Assembly: GCA_913052515.1 (NCBI GenBank)
Contig: CAJXFJ010000116.1
Span: 1 to 6,244, forward strand
DNA length: 6,244 bases
DNA from: an uncultured Flavobacteriales bacterium
Lineage (GTDB): Bacteria > Bacteroidota > Bacteroidia > Flavobacteriales > Vicingaceae
Direction: 5' to 3'
Shown here: piece after piece, positions 1 to 6,244 of the stretch
Numbering within the stretch: position 1 is the first letter of the stretch
How the letters are laid out: the number at the start of each line of letters is the position of its first letter
Notes under the pieces: model-generated
Told to the model about the DNA's origin: nothing
Databases searched by the model: none
Seen by the model: the letters and a program-made list of their open reading frames with translations, nothing else
Translations under genes and position numbers: made by a program

Positions 1-1437
1 GTTATATTTGAACCCCAATCGAGGTTCAGGAGAAAAGGCAGATAAAGAAGCATAATAATGCATTCTAAAACTGGGTTCTACTATCAATTTTCCAAATACA
101 TATTTATATTGTAAATAGGCTGCAATTTCAGTGGTATTTTGAATTTGCTCGATTTTTTGTTCAACACTATTAACAAATGAAAAATCCGTTTTGAAACCTA
201 GAATCTCAAACCCAAATTTGGATTCATTTTCTCCTTTGAAATTGGAAAAATTCATGGCCGCATTAAAACCATTGATTAAACTTCTTCGATCTCTAACGGC
301 AGCTGTTTGCTCCGCTTCTTTAGCTTCAATTTCATAGTTGGTAAAAGCAATGGTACCATCTATAAGCACCGTGGAACGTGCAGGAATTAATACAAAATTG
401 GTTCCACCACCATACTGATTCCATTCAAAACCGGCTACATTTTCATAATCTACTTGATCATTGAAATTAAATCCGAAGAAACTTACTTTGCTACCATTAC
501 TTCCATTCAATGAAACTTTACCATAAATGTCTGTAAAGCTGTAGGGAAGTCCAGCTGTATCTACATAGTCATAGAAAATATCAGAAGAGCGATCTAAATA
601 AGAAGATTTTGCAGAAAAGATAAACGACTTACTTCCACCGCCTTTTGCTTTGGCTTTAGAAAGTGGCCCTTCTAATAAAACCTTTGAACCGAATGTATTG
701 CTCGTTAATTTTCCTGATAATCGTTGTTTATTTCCATCTTTTGTTTTGATATCCATGATAGAAGAAATTCTTCCTCCATATTCTGCTGAAAAGCCACCAG
801 TATAAACGTCTGCAGTTTTTAAAATGTCGGTATCAAAAGTGGAAAACAAACCAATACTATGAAATGGATTGTAAATAATCATCCCATCTAACAGCACTTT
901 GTTTTGAATCGGCGAACCTCCACGAATATACAATTGCCCTCCTTGATCACCCGTAAAAACTACACCAGGTAAAACCTGTAAGTATTGCGCTAAGTCAGGA
1001 TCACCACCAATAGCGGGCATTTTTTGAATTTCTTTGGGAGTCAGTTTAGTCACCGACATTTTTACATTGGTCTGTGCTTCTTGTTTTTCAGCAGAAATAG
1101 TTACCGTTTGAAGTTCTATGGTTGATTCATTGATGAATAACTTTTGATCAACAATATCATCGGCTTTGGTAATCTCAACTTCAGCTTTCGCAGTATCAAA
1201 TCCGATAGAAGTAGCGATTAAGGTATATTTTCCAATGGGAATACGACTTAAATTAAAGTAACCGTTATCATCGGTTGATGTTCCGTATGTGGTTCCCTTT
1301 AAAAAGACATTGGTAAAAATGGCTGGCTCCCCTGTTTTTTCTATATAAACAAACCCTCTTACAGAGCCTGTTTGTGCAATAATACTAAACGAAAAAAGTG
1401 AAAAAAGTAGAGTTGTTAAAAGGAACTTTTGCTTCAT
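1..1437 (-). CDS. TonB-dependent outer-membrane receptor with carboxypeptidase-regulatory-like N-terminal domain (3' end outside window)
   Basis: This gene encodes an outer-membrane, TonB-energised receptor. The window holds the first 479 codons without a stop; such receptors are usually around 750-900 residues, so a large part of the C-terminal beta-barrel is missing. The ATG is at 1435-1437 and opens a signal peptide (residues 1-21, MKQKF then a hydrophobic core, cleavage expected after SIIA before QTG). Residues about 24-104 read as a carboxypeptidase-regulatory-like beta-sandwich (GSVRGFV, TSTDDNGYFNLSRIPIGKY). A Ton-box-like LQTVTISAE follows at about 109-117. The plug spans about 125-240, with LQVLPGV, YIRGGSPIQNKVLLDG, IIYNPFHSIGLFS and the conserved AEYGGRISSIMDIKTKDG stretch. 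Later residues alternate aromatic and polar in the manner of barrel strands. No SusD-like partner is visible, so the substrate is unknown; glycan, peptide and metal-chelate uptake are all possible. It lies downstream of holA on the same strand but has its own candidate promoter. Confidence 0.93.
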   Translation of the reverse strand, partial: MKQKFLLTTLLFSLFSFSIIAQTGSVRGFVYIEKTGEPAIFTNVFLKGTTYGTSTDDNGYFNLSRIPIGKYTLIATSIGFDTAKAEVEITKADDIVDQKLFINESTIELQTVTISAEKQEAQTNVKMSVTKLTPKEIQKMPAIGGDPDLAQYLQVLPGVVFTGDQGGQLYIRGGSPIQNKVLLDGMIIYNPFHSIGLFSTFDTDILKTADVYTGGFSAEYGGRISSIMDIKTKDGNKQRLSGKLTSNTFGSKVLLEGPLSKAKAKGGGSKSFIFSAKSSYLDRSSDIFYDYVDTAGLPYSFTDIYGKVSLNGSNGSKVSFFGFNFNDQVDYENVAGFEWNQYGGGTNFVLIPARSTVLIDGTIAFTNYEIEAKEAEQTAAVRDRRSLINGFNAAMNFSNFKGENESKFGFEILGFKTDFSFVNSVEQKIEQIQNTTEIAAYLQYKYVFGKLIVEPSFRMHYYASLSAFSPEPRLGFKYN

Positions 1438-1455
1438 AGGACTAAAATAAGGCGA

Positions 1456-1463
1456 CAAATATA
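1456..1463 (-). promoter_or_regulatory. Candidate Bacteroidota -7 promoter box for the TonB-dependent receptor
   Basis: On the minus strand this reads TATATTTG, an exact match to the Bacteroidota housekeeping -7 consensus TAnnTTTG, and its last base is 18 bp before the receptor ATG. It lies in the 86-bp gap between holA and the receptor. The match is weakened by the -33 side: no TTG falls within the usual 17-23 bp, the nearest being a CTTG whose spacer would be 27 bp. No Shine-Dalgarno sequence is visible in the short leader (minus strand TTATTTTAGTCCT before the ATG), which is normal for this phylum. No hairpin followed by a T-run separates holA from the receptor, so some read-through is also possible. 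Confidence 0.5.
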
Positions 1464-1523
1464 ACTAAAGCCAATGTTTAAGAATGTTAACAAGACAAAG
1501 CATCCTTATTATTTGTTGCCTAA

Positions 1524-2522
1524 TCAATGCAAAATTTCAAATACTAATTCCTTATACAAATCTTGTGCTTCTGTTTCAACATTTCCAATTCCCTTTGAAC
1601 GTGTATCTGCTTTTCGTAGTGAACTTATAATTCTGGCAATCTTTTTCACAGAATAGTTTCTTGCTGCAACAGCATAGTCTTTCAAGAAAAATGGATTAAC
1701 GCCCAACTTAGAAGCTTTTATATTATTAGCCTCTTTAGCTACGGTATGATATAATAAGACCTTTGAAAAGAAGTTATAAACCATTGGTAAAGTGGCAGCT
1801 GGTGGGAAATCTTGTGGATTTTTTCCAAAGTGATTGATAATGGTATTTGCTTTTAAAACATCTCGATTTCCCAATGCATTATTCAACTCAAACACATTGT
1901 AATCTTTACTAATTCCAATATTTTCCTCAATGTGTTTATCTTCTATATGGCTAGTCCCTGAAATACTAATGGTTAGTTTATCCAACTCATTAGTAATCTT
2001 GCTTAAACTATTTCCAAGGTTTTCTACAATAAGCTGTGCGGACTTTGGACTAATGGTAAATCCCTTTGCCTTCAAGTACTCTTCAATCCATGAAACTACC
2101 TGATTCTCGTACAAGGTTTTTGATTCGAAACAGACTCCCTGTTTCTTCATCAACTTCATAAACTCTGATCTACCATCAGGCTTTTTGTGCTTGTGATTGA
2201 GCACCAAAATTGTAGTTGGAGAAGGATTTTTTACATAAGTCGCCAACTCGCCAATTCCAGAAAGTGACTGAGCTTCTTTTACAATAATTACATTGTAAGA
2301 AGCCATCATAGGAAAACGCTTAGCGGCTGAAATCAAAGAAAGAACATCGGTTTCTAAACCATACAAAACAGAAAGGTTGAACTCCTTTTCTGCCTCATCC
2401 AACACTTTGTGCTCAATGAAATCAGAAATTTGATCAATAAAAAACTCTTCTTCGCCATACAAGAGATAGATGGGATGATAGACTTTGTTTTTAAGGTCTT
2501 GTATGATTTGTGAATACTTCAA
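1524..2522 (-). CDS. holA: DNA polymerase III subunit delta (clamp loader), TTG start
   Basis: The delta subunit is the clamp-loader arm that binds and opens the beta sliding clamp during replisome assembly in the cytoplasm. At 332 residues the protein is close to the usual family length (E. coli HolA is 343). The N-terminal segment KVYHPIYLLYGEEEFFIDQ (residues 13-31) is the family signature: a Walker-A-like position without a real P-loop. AAKRFPMMASYNVIIV (66-81) aligns by eye with the clamp-binding loop, F70 standing where E. coli has F74. The middle domain has the characteristic LGNSLSKITNELDKL (169-183). The C-terminal collar domain (about 209-332) ends with KADTRSKGIG (304-313) and LYKELVFEIL. 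The start is TTG at 2520-2522; the frame is open upstream to a stop at 2589-2591 but contains no ATG or GTG, and family proteins begin about a dozen residues before the PIYLLYG segment, so TTG is the best choice. The stop is TGA at 1524-1526. The next gene upstream is divergent, 25 bp away. Confidence 0.95.
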   Translation of the reverse strand: MKYSQIIQDLKNKVYHPIYLLYGEEEFFIDQISDFIEHKVLDEAEKEFNLSVLYGLETDVLSLISAAKRFPMMASYNVIIVKEAQSLSGIGELATYVKNPSPTTILVLNHKHKKPDGRSEFMKLMKKQGVCFESKTLYENQVVSWIEEYLKAKGFTISPKSAQLIVENLGNSLSKITNELDKLTISISGTSHIEDKHIEENIGISKDYNVFELNNALGNRDVLKANTIINHFGKNPQDFPPAATLPMVYNFFSKVLLYHTVAKEANNIKASKLGVNPFFLKDYAVAARNYSVKKIARIISSLRKADTRSKGIGNVETEAQDLYKELVFEILH

Positions 2523-2541
2523 ATTTGTGTCGCTACTTTTG
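2508..2541 (+). promoter_or_regulatory. Bacteroidota-type promoter for the HsdR-N-like gene, probably giving a leaderless mRNA
   Basis: TACTTTTG at 2534-2541 is an exact match to the -7 consensus TAnnTTTG. A TTG at 2508-2510 (part of TTTG 2507-2510) lies 23 bp upstream, the upper end of the 17-23 bp spacing described for Flavobacterium promoters. The box ends six bases before the ATG at 2548, so transcription should begin at or within a few bases of the start codon. The upstream element lies inside the first codons of divergent holA, so the two genes share this control region. A perfect 8-bp palindrome, CAAATTTG (2520-2527), sits between the two elements and overlaps the holA TTG start. Box match and spacing are seen directly; promoter use is inferred. 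Confidence 0.62.
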
Positions 2542-2547
2542 CATTGA

Positions 2548-3000
2548 ATGAAAGCACTGAACTTCCCTTCGTATAACTTTAAAATAATTCAAGAGGGCAA
2601 AAAAACAAAAATTTTTGACGCCATCAGAGGTGGATTCTTCGTCTTAACCCCAGAAGAATGGGTTCGTCAACATTTGATTCAATTTCTTATTCAAGAAAGA
2701 AATTACCCCAAAGGCCTAATTGCGGTTGAAAGAGGTTTAAAAATAAATGGTTTGCAAAAAAGGTTTGATGGCTTAGTGTATAAAAAAAATGCGACACCAA
2801 TCATGTTGATTGAGTGTAAAGCACCTCATATTGAAATCACTCAAGCTACATTAGACCAAGTATCAAGATATAACCTTAATTTTAAACTACCTTATTTATT
2901 AGTAAGCAATGGTTTACAACATTGTTGTGCCAAAGTGGATTGGACTAATAAGTCATTTGTGTTTTTAGAAGACATTCCTTTTTATGAAACATTACAATAG
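2548..3000 (+). CDS. Stand-alone HsdR N-terminal-type (PD-(D/E)XK) nuclease-like protein
   Basis: A 150-residue cytoplasmic protein (no signal peptide or membrane segment) resembling the type I restriction enzyme R-subunit N-terminal nuclease domain (HSDR_N_2 family). The putative catalytic residues are present and correctly ordered: E61 in VERGLKI, D74 in KRFDGLVY, and E89-C-K91 in PIMLIECKAPH. These are followed by Q104-x3-Y108, matching the QxxxY motif described in HsdR nucleases. The upstream helix TPEEWVRQHLIQFLI (34-48) is also typical of the family. There is no helicase part; the reading frame ends cleanly, so this is a complete small protein rather than a broken R subunit. From memory, such proteins are common next to holA in Bacteroidota, which suggests a conserved role, but that role is unknown. 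The ATG has no ribosome binding site and lies six bases after a promoter box. Its last 17 bases overlap the start of the following protease gene. DNA-cleaving activity is inferred from residues only. Confidence 0.85.
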   Translation: MKALNFPSYNFKIIQEGKKTKIFDAIRGGFFVLTPEEWVRQHLIQFLIQERNYPKGLIAVERGLKINGLQKRFDGLVYKKNATPIMLIECKAPHIEITQATLDQVSRYNLNFKLPYLLVSNGLQHCCAKVDWTNKSFVFLEDIPFYETLQ

Positions 3001-5584
3001 GTATTATTTTCTTTTTGCTTTGTGTGTATTTATTTTCTTGCATTCACAAGCTCAAACTATAAGTAAAATAAATCATGACTTAAGATTCTATTTGAGTCAA
3101 GTCAATGACGACGATTTGGTACCCTTGCTCATTGAAGGTGAGGCAGAATTTATTCGACAGACGATTGCTGAGAAGAATGGAAGAATTCGATTAGCCCTAC
3201 CTCCATTTTACTCCATTGATATCCCTGCAAGTCAAGTTGAAGCATTTTGCAACCATCCAAGTATAAATGCGGTTGATTTTAGTTTAACTCCTGGAAAGGC
3301 ACTAAACGATACCATGCTTATTCAAACAAGAACAGACTTAGTTCATCAATTGCAAAGTCCAATACGAGAAGAGTATACCGGAAAGAATGTTTTATTAGGA
3401 GTTATTGATTCTGGAATAGAGTGGCAACATGGTGACTTTAAAGATTCAACAGGTAAAACGAGAATTTTACACATTTGGGACCAAGGGGTTGCATACAATC
3501 CTCAGTATCAACCAAGCAATTATTTCTATGGGATTGAGTGGGACTCAACGCATATTAACAATTTACAATGCACGCATGATGATAAAGCTTCAGAAAATGG
3601 TCATGGCTCAAATGTAACTGGCATTGCTGCTTCAAATGGCAATGCGACTGGACAGTTTAAAGGAATAGCTCCAGATGTTCATATTGTAAGTGTTGCTACT
3701 GATTTTAACAAACCCAACTGGCTTCAAACTGTAGTTGAAGCAACGGATTACATCTTCAAAAAAGCTGACTCTTTAGGAATCCCAGCTGTAGTAAATGCAA
3801 GTATTGGTACTTACATTGGCTCGCATGATGGGCTTGACATAGCTGCAAGAATGATTGACCTATTAATCAAGCAAAAAAGTGGTAGAGCTTTTGTTTGTGC
3901 AGCAGGAAATGCAGCTCAATTTCCATTTCACTTAAGACAAAGCCCTAACAACGACACTTTATTTACTTGGTTTGAAAATCACCCTCAAATGTTTTCTGGC
4001 TTAGGTGGCGTTTACTTTGAAGCTTGGTCGGATACCGCTGATTTTAATCAAATGCAATTTTCAATTGGTGCTGATCGTGCTACTGGAAATAGCTTTGAAT
4101 TTCGTGGGCGAACTGCTTTTGCTCAAGCGAAAAATCGAGTAAATCAGCTTTTTGCTGATTCTATCATGAGTTTTTCAGGCAACAAATTGGCTGACATCAC
4201 CACATTTGTTTCAGAATCTCAAGGCAGGTATAAACTAGAAGTTGCCATTGTAAATCCCGATAGTGGTCAGTATAATTTTAGATTTGAAACAACAGGTACA
4301 GGCGATGTAGACATTTGGTCCTCATTTGCTTTATTAAGACATTCAACAATAGTTAATAGCAATTTACCAACTATTAGCCAATGGCCAGAAATGTCAAAAT
4401 ACGTTCGCCCCGACACGTTGCAAACCATGGTTAGTAGTTTTACCTGCCTTCCCTCAGTGATTACAGTGGGTAATTATGTTAATCGTAGCACTTACACAGA
4501 TGTAAGAGGTATATTTAATCAGGTTGGAGTAACCCCAGGTCAAATCAGTCAAAACTCAAGTCTTGGACCCAACCGTTTAGGCTACTTAAAACCAGATATT
4601 TCTTCAGCAGGAGATTACACCTTTTCGGCAGGTAGATTAGCCACCATTCAATTTGCCATGAATAGCAATCCATCCAAAGTATCGCAAGATAGTTTGCACT
4701 ATAGAAATGGTGGAACTTCAATGGCATCGCCAACGGTAGCAGGTATGGTAGCTCTTTTATTGGAGAAATGCGGACAGCTTGACTACCAGCAAATCAAAGC
4801 TAAAATAATAGCTAGTGCCCGCACGGACAATTTCACACAAAACCTACCGAACCCTCAATGGGGATATGGTAAAGCAAATGCTTATCAATTAATCAGCAAT
4901 GAGGTATTTAGCAGTTCTTTAAGCCAAAAATCAGCACAAATCTGTGAGAATGATAGCTTCATGGTTTCAGCACCAATAAATTTGAGCACCTATTTGTGGA
5001 ACACCCATGACACTACTCAAAGTATTTCGGTAGATTCCTCTGGCACTTACTTTGCTCAAGTATGGAATAGCAATGGCTGTAGAGACCGAACAGACAGTTT
5101 AATCTTAACCGTTCACCCACTACCGTTAAAACCAAGTATTTCACAAATTGGTGACACCTTGTATACCAATGCAAATGGCCAAATCCAATGGTATTACAAT
5201 CAATTCCCAATTCCCTCAGCCAATTCAAACAAACTATATGTCAGCCAATTAGGACACTACTTTGTAACAACTACGAGCCTTCAAAACTGCTCCAATAATT
5301 CGGACACTTTACATGTTCAAACAGTTGGTCTTGAGTCAAATATTAAAATAAAGACAAGCATTTTTCCAAACCCAGCAAAAGATTTTGTCACCATTCGAAC
5401 AGATACGCCACTTGAGCAAATAAGAATTCTTGAGTTAAATGGAAAAGTATTATTTGACAAAACATTTATTGCCAATGAACAATTATTTCAAATCCCATTA
5501 AGTCAATTTAAAAATGGCTACTATATTATAGAGCTTATTGGCAACGAAACTTATCTGCAGAACCCTTTGATTATTATTCGATGA
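2984..5584 (+). CDS. Secreted subtilisin-like (S8) serine protease with Ig-like modules and T9SS sorting domain
   Basis: An 866-residue secreted endopeptidase. Residues 1-23 form a signal peptide (MKHYNRYY, hydrophobic core, cleavage after SQA); this placement supports the ATG at 2984 despite the 17-bp overlap with the preceding gene. Residues about 24-130 form a pro-region. The catalytic triad is complete: D142 (GVIDSGIEW), H207 (GHGSNVTG) and S579 (GGTSMASPTVAG), with oxyanion N309 (CAAGNA). The segment after the Asp, GKTRILHIWDQG, is like clostridial CspA/CspB-type subtilases. About 270 residues separate N309 from S579, far more than in a minimal subtilisin; the extra beta-rich stretch (about 320-490) fits the jelly-roll insertion of Csp proteases. 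Two Ig-like modules follow: about 650-708 (QICEND, SSGTYFAQVWNSNGC) and about 709-785 (IQWYYNQFPIPSA, LGHYFVTT). The T9SS type A sorting domain is about 791-866 (IFPNPAKD, then LNGKVLF and FKNGYYIIEL), implying export across the outer membrane and C-terminal removal by the sortase PorU. The substrate is unknown. Its TGA overlaps the next ATG. Confidence 0.94.
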   Translation: MKHYNRYYFLFALCVFIFLHSQAQTISKINHDLRFYLSQVNDDDLVPLLIEGEAEFIRQTIAEKNGRIRLALPPFYSIDIPASQVEAFCNHPSINAVDFSLTPGKALNDTMLIQTRTDLVHQLQSPIREEYTGKNVLLGVIDSGIEWQHGDFKDSTGKTRILHIWDQGVAYNPQYQPSNYFYGIEWDSTHINNLQCTHDDKASENGHGSNVTGIAASNGNATGQFKGIAPDVHIVSVATDFNKPNWLQTVVEATDYIFKKADSLGIPAVVNASIGTYIGSHDGLDIAARMIDLLIKQKSGRAFVCAAGNAAQFPFHLRQSPNNDTLFTWFENHPQMFSGLGGVYFEAWSDTADFNQMQFSIGADRATGNSFEFRGRTAFAQAKNRVNQLFADSIMSFSGNKLADITTFVSESQGRYKLEVAIVNPDSGQYNFRFETTGTGDVDIWSSFALLRHSTIVNSNLPTISQWPEMSKYVRPDTLQTMVSSFTCLPSVITVGNYVNRSTYTDVRGIFNQVGVTPGQISQNSSLGPNRLGYLKPDISSAGDYTFSAGRLATIQFAMNSNPSKVSQDSLHYRNGGTSMASPTVAGMVALLLEKCGQLDYQQIKAKIIASARTDNFTQNLPNPQWGYGKANAYQLISNEVFSSSLSQKSAQICENDSFMVSAPINLSTYLWNTHDTTQSISVDSSGTYFAQVWNSNGCRDRTDSLILTVHPLPLKPSISQIGDTLYTNANGQIQWYYNQFPIPSANSNKLYVSQLGHYFVTTTSLQNCSNNSDTLHVQTVGLESNIKIKTSIFPNPAKDFVTIRTDTPLEQIRILELNGKVLFDKTFIANEQLFQIPLSQFKNGYYIIELIGNETYLQNPLIIIR

Positions 5585-6244
5585 AATTAAACTTCTATAT
5601 ATCTCTACTAATTATGTTGTTCTCAGCTTCATTGTTTGGACAACAAAACCAATTCGAAAAGCTTGTTTTTAAAGTTAAAAGAGAACAAGCTAAAAACTGC
5701 AAGGCAAACTCCATTCAAATTAAAAGTTTGGAGAACACATTAAAGTCTTTCCCATCTGTAAAGTACACCAAAGTTTTCCCTAATCATAAAGCTGAAAAAT
5801 CTAACTCTAAAGTTGATTTAAGTACCATTTATCAAATCCAAAATTTAGATGCAAAGTCGGCTTTAAAACTAGTAAACGATTTAAAAAAACACCAAGAAAT
5901 TGCTTACGCTGAATTAATTTACCCGAATGAGCTTGCCTATACACCAAGTGACACACAGAATTATAAACAATGGTATTTACAAGCTATTCAAGCTTTTGAT
6001 GCTTGGGACATTGAAACTGGAGATACTTCTGTAGTTATTGGAATTGTAGATACCGGATTTGATATTGACCATCCTGATTTGGTCGATTCCTATCAATATA
6101 ATTACGATGACCCAATTAATGGCATTGACGATGATAATGACGGCTACATTGACAATTTTTATGGATGGAATGCCGCCAACAACAATAATAATGTAGACAT
6201 CAGTTTTTTTGGTCATGGAACCAATGAAGCAGGAATTGCAAGTG
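5581..6244 (+). CDS. Second secreted subtilisin-like (S8) serine protease, N-terminal part (3' end outside window)
   Basis: The first 221 codons of another secreted S8 peptidase; the frame is open to the right edge, so the catalytic Ser and C-terminus are not visible. The ATG shares bases with the preceding TGA (ATGA), indicating translational coupling. Residues 1-20 form a signal peptide (MKLNFYISLLIMLFSASLFG, then QQN). A lysine-rich pro-region covers about 21-120 and includes VKYTKVFPN and IYQIQNLDAKSALKLVNDL, resembling subtilase inhibitor-type propeptides. The mature domain starts around YKQWYLQAIQAFDAWDIETG (128-147), a usual lead-in. Catalytic D157 (VIGIVDTGFDIDHPDL) and H212 (FFGHGTNEAGIAS) are present. 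Between them D183-x-D185-x-D187-G-Y-x-D191 reads like the acidic calcium loop common in bacterial subtilases, followed by YGWN and a run of five Asn (200-204). Whether it also carries a T9SS domain cannot be seen. It belongs to a more classical S8 branch than its upstream neighbour, so the pair is not a recent duplication. Confidence 0.92.
   Translation, partial: MKLNFYISLLIMLFSASLFGQQNQFEKLVFKVKREQAKNCKANSIQIKSLENTLKSFPSVKYTKVFPNHKAEKSNSKVDLSTIYQIQNLDAKSALKLVNDLKKHQEIAYAELIYPNELAYTPSDTQNYKQWYLQAIQAFDAWDIETGDTSVVIGIVDTGFDIDHPDLVDSYQYNYDDPINGIDDDNDGYIDNFYGWNAANNNNNVDISFFGHGTNEAGIAS

Noticed and set aside
1391..1408. Near-tandem GAAAAAAGT repeat at the receptor start, possible phase-variation tract
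   Set aside because: Two A6 runs only; they simply encode the Leu-Phe-Ser repeats of the signal peptide core.
1..1437. A SusC/SusD glycan-uptake locus
   Set aside because: No SusD-like gene or glycan-active enzyme is in view, and the plug motifs fit general carboxypeptidase-regulatory-like TonB receptors; the left flank would be needed.
1472..1492. Imperfect inverted repeat (TGTTTAA...TTAACA) as a holA terminator
   Set aside because: The stem is short and AT-only, has a mismatch, and no T-run follows on the minus strand.
1474..1656. A 60-codon rightward reading frame over the holA stop
   Set aside because: It is antisense to the conserved holA C-terminus for most of its length, has no domain signal and no good promoter; an overlap artefact.
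2548..3000. A restriction-modification or other defence locus headed by the HsdR-like gene
   Set aside because: There is no helicase, methyltransferase or specificity gene; the protein is a complete small family member and its neighbours are a replication gene and exported proteases.
5013..5228. A 71-codon leftward reading frame
   Set aside because: It is antisense to the Ig-like modules of the first protease, with no independent coding evidence.
6179..6192. AAY trinucleotide run as a microsatellite
   Set aside because: Only five Asn codons with mixed third bases, at a place where subtilases of this type often have Asn-rich sequence.
5977..6216. A 79-codon leftward reading frame rich in Ile and Val
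   Set aside because: It is the complement of the Asp/Asn-rich catalytic part of the second subtilase, which explains its composition; not a membrane protein gene.

Overview
The window looks like a chromosomal piece of an AT-rich Bacteroidota genome, most likely Flavobacteriia or a near relative. Four things point there: a Bacteroidota-style TonB-dependent receptor with an N-terminal carboxypeptidase-regulatory-like domain, a secreted protease ending in a type IX secretion (T9SS) type A sorting domain, -7 promoter boxes of the TAnnTTTG type, and no strong Shine-Dalgarno sequences before the starts. Genus or species cannot be named from the sequence alone.

Layout: two genes run leftward and three run rightward from a 25-bp divergent gap at 2523-2547. 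Leftward are holA (DNA polymerase III delta subunit, complete, TTG start) and, 86 bp downstream of it, a TonB-dependent outer-membrane receptor cut by the left window edge. Rightward are a complete 150-residue stand-alone HsdR N-terminal-type nuclease-like protein, a complete 866-residue secreted subtilisin-like protease with two Ig-like modules and a T9SS sorting domain, and a second secreted subtilase cut by the right edge. The three rightward genes overlap one another (17 bp and 4 bp, the latter an ATGA), so they are probably one transcript with coupled translation.

How they fit together: holA is a housekeeping replication gene. The receptor and the two proteases are envelope or secreted proteins that may serve uptake and degradation of macromolecules, but nothing in the sequence fixes a substrate or ties them to each other. 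The small nuclease-like protein keeps the catalytic residues expected of the PD-(D/E)XK fold plus a QxxxY motif. It has no helicase, methylase or specificity subunit beside it, so it is not a restriction-modification locus. Its promoter lies so close to the ATG that the message is probably leaderless or nearly so.

I see no RNA genes, insertion sequences, CRISPR arrays, integration sites or replication origins. No stretch of 300 bases lacks a gene. I did not find a convincing new system; the most unusual points are the overlapping nuclease-protease-protease gene string and the CspA-like insertion architecture of the first protease.
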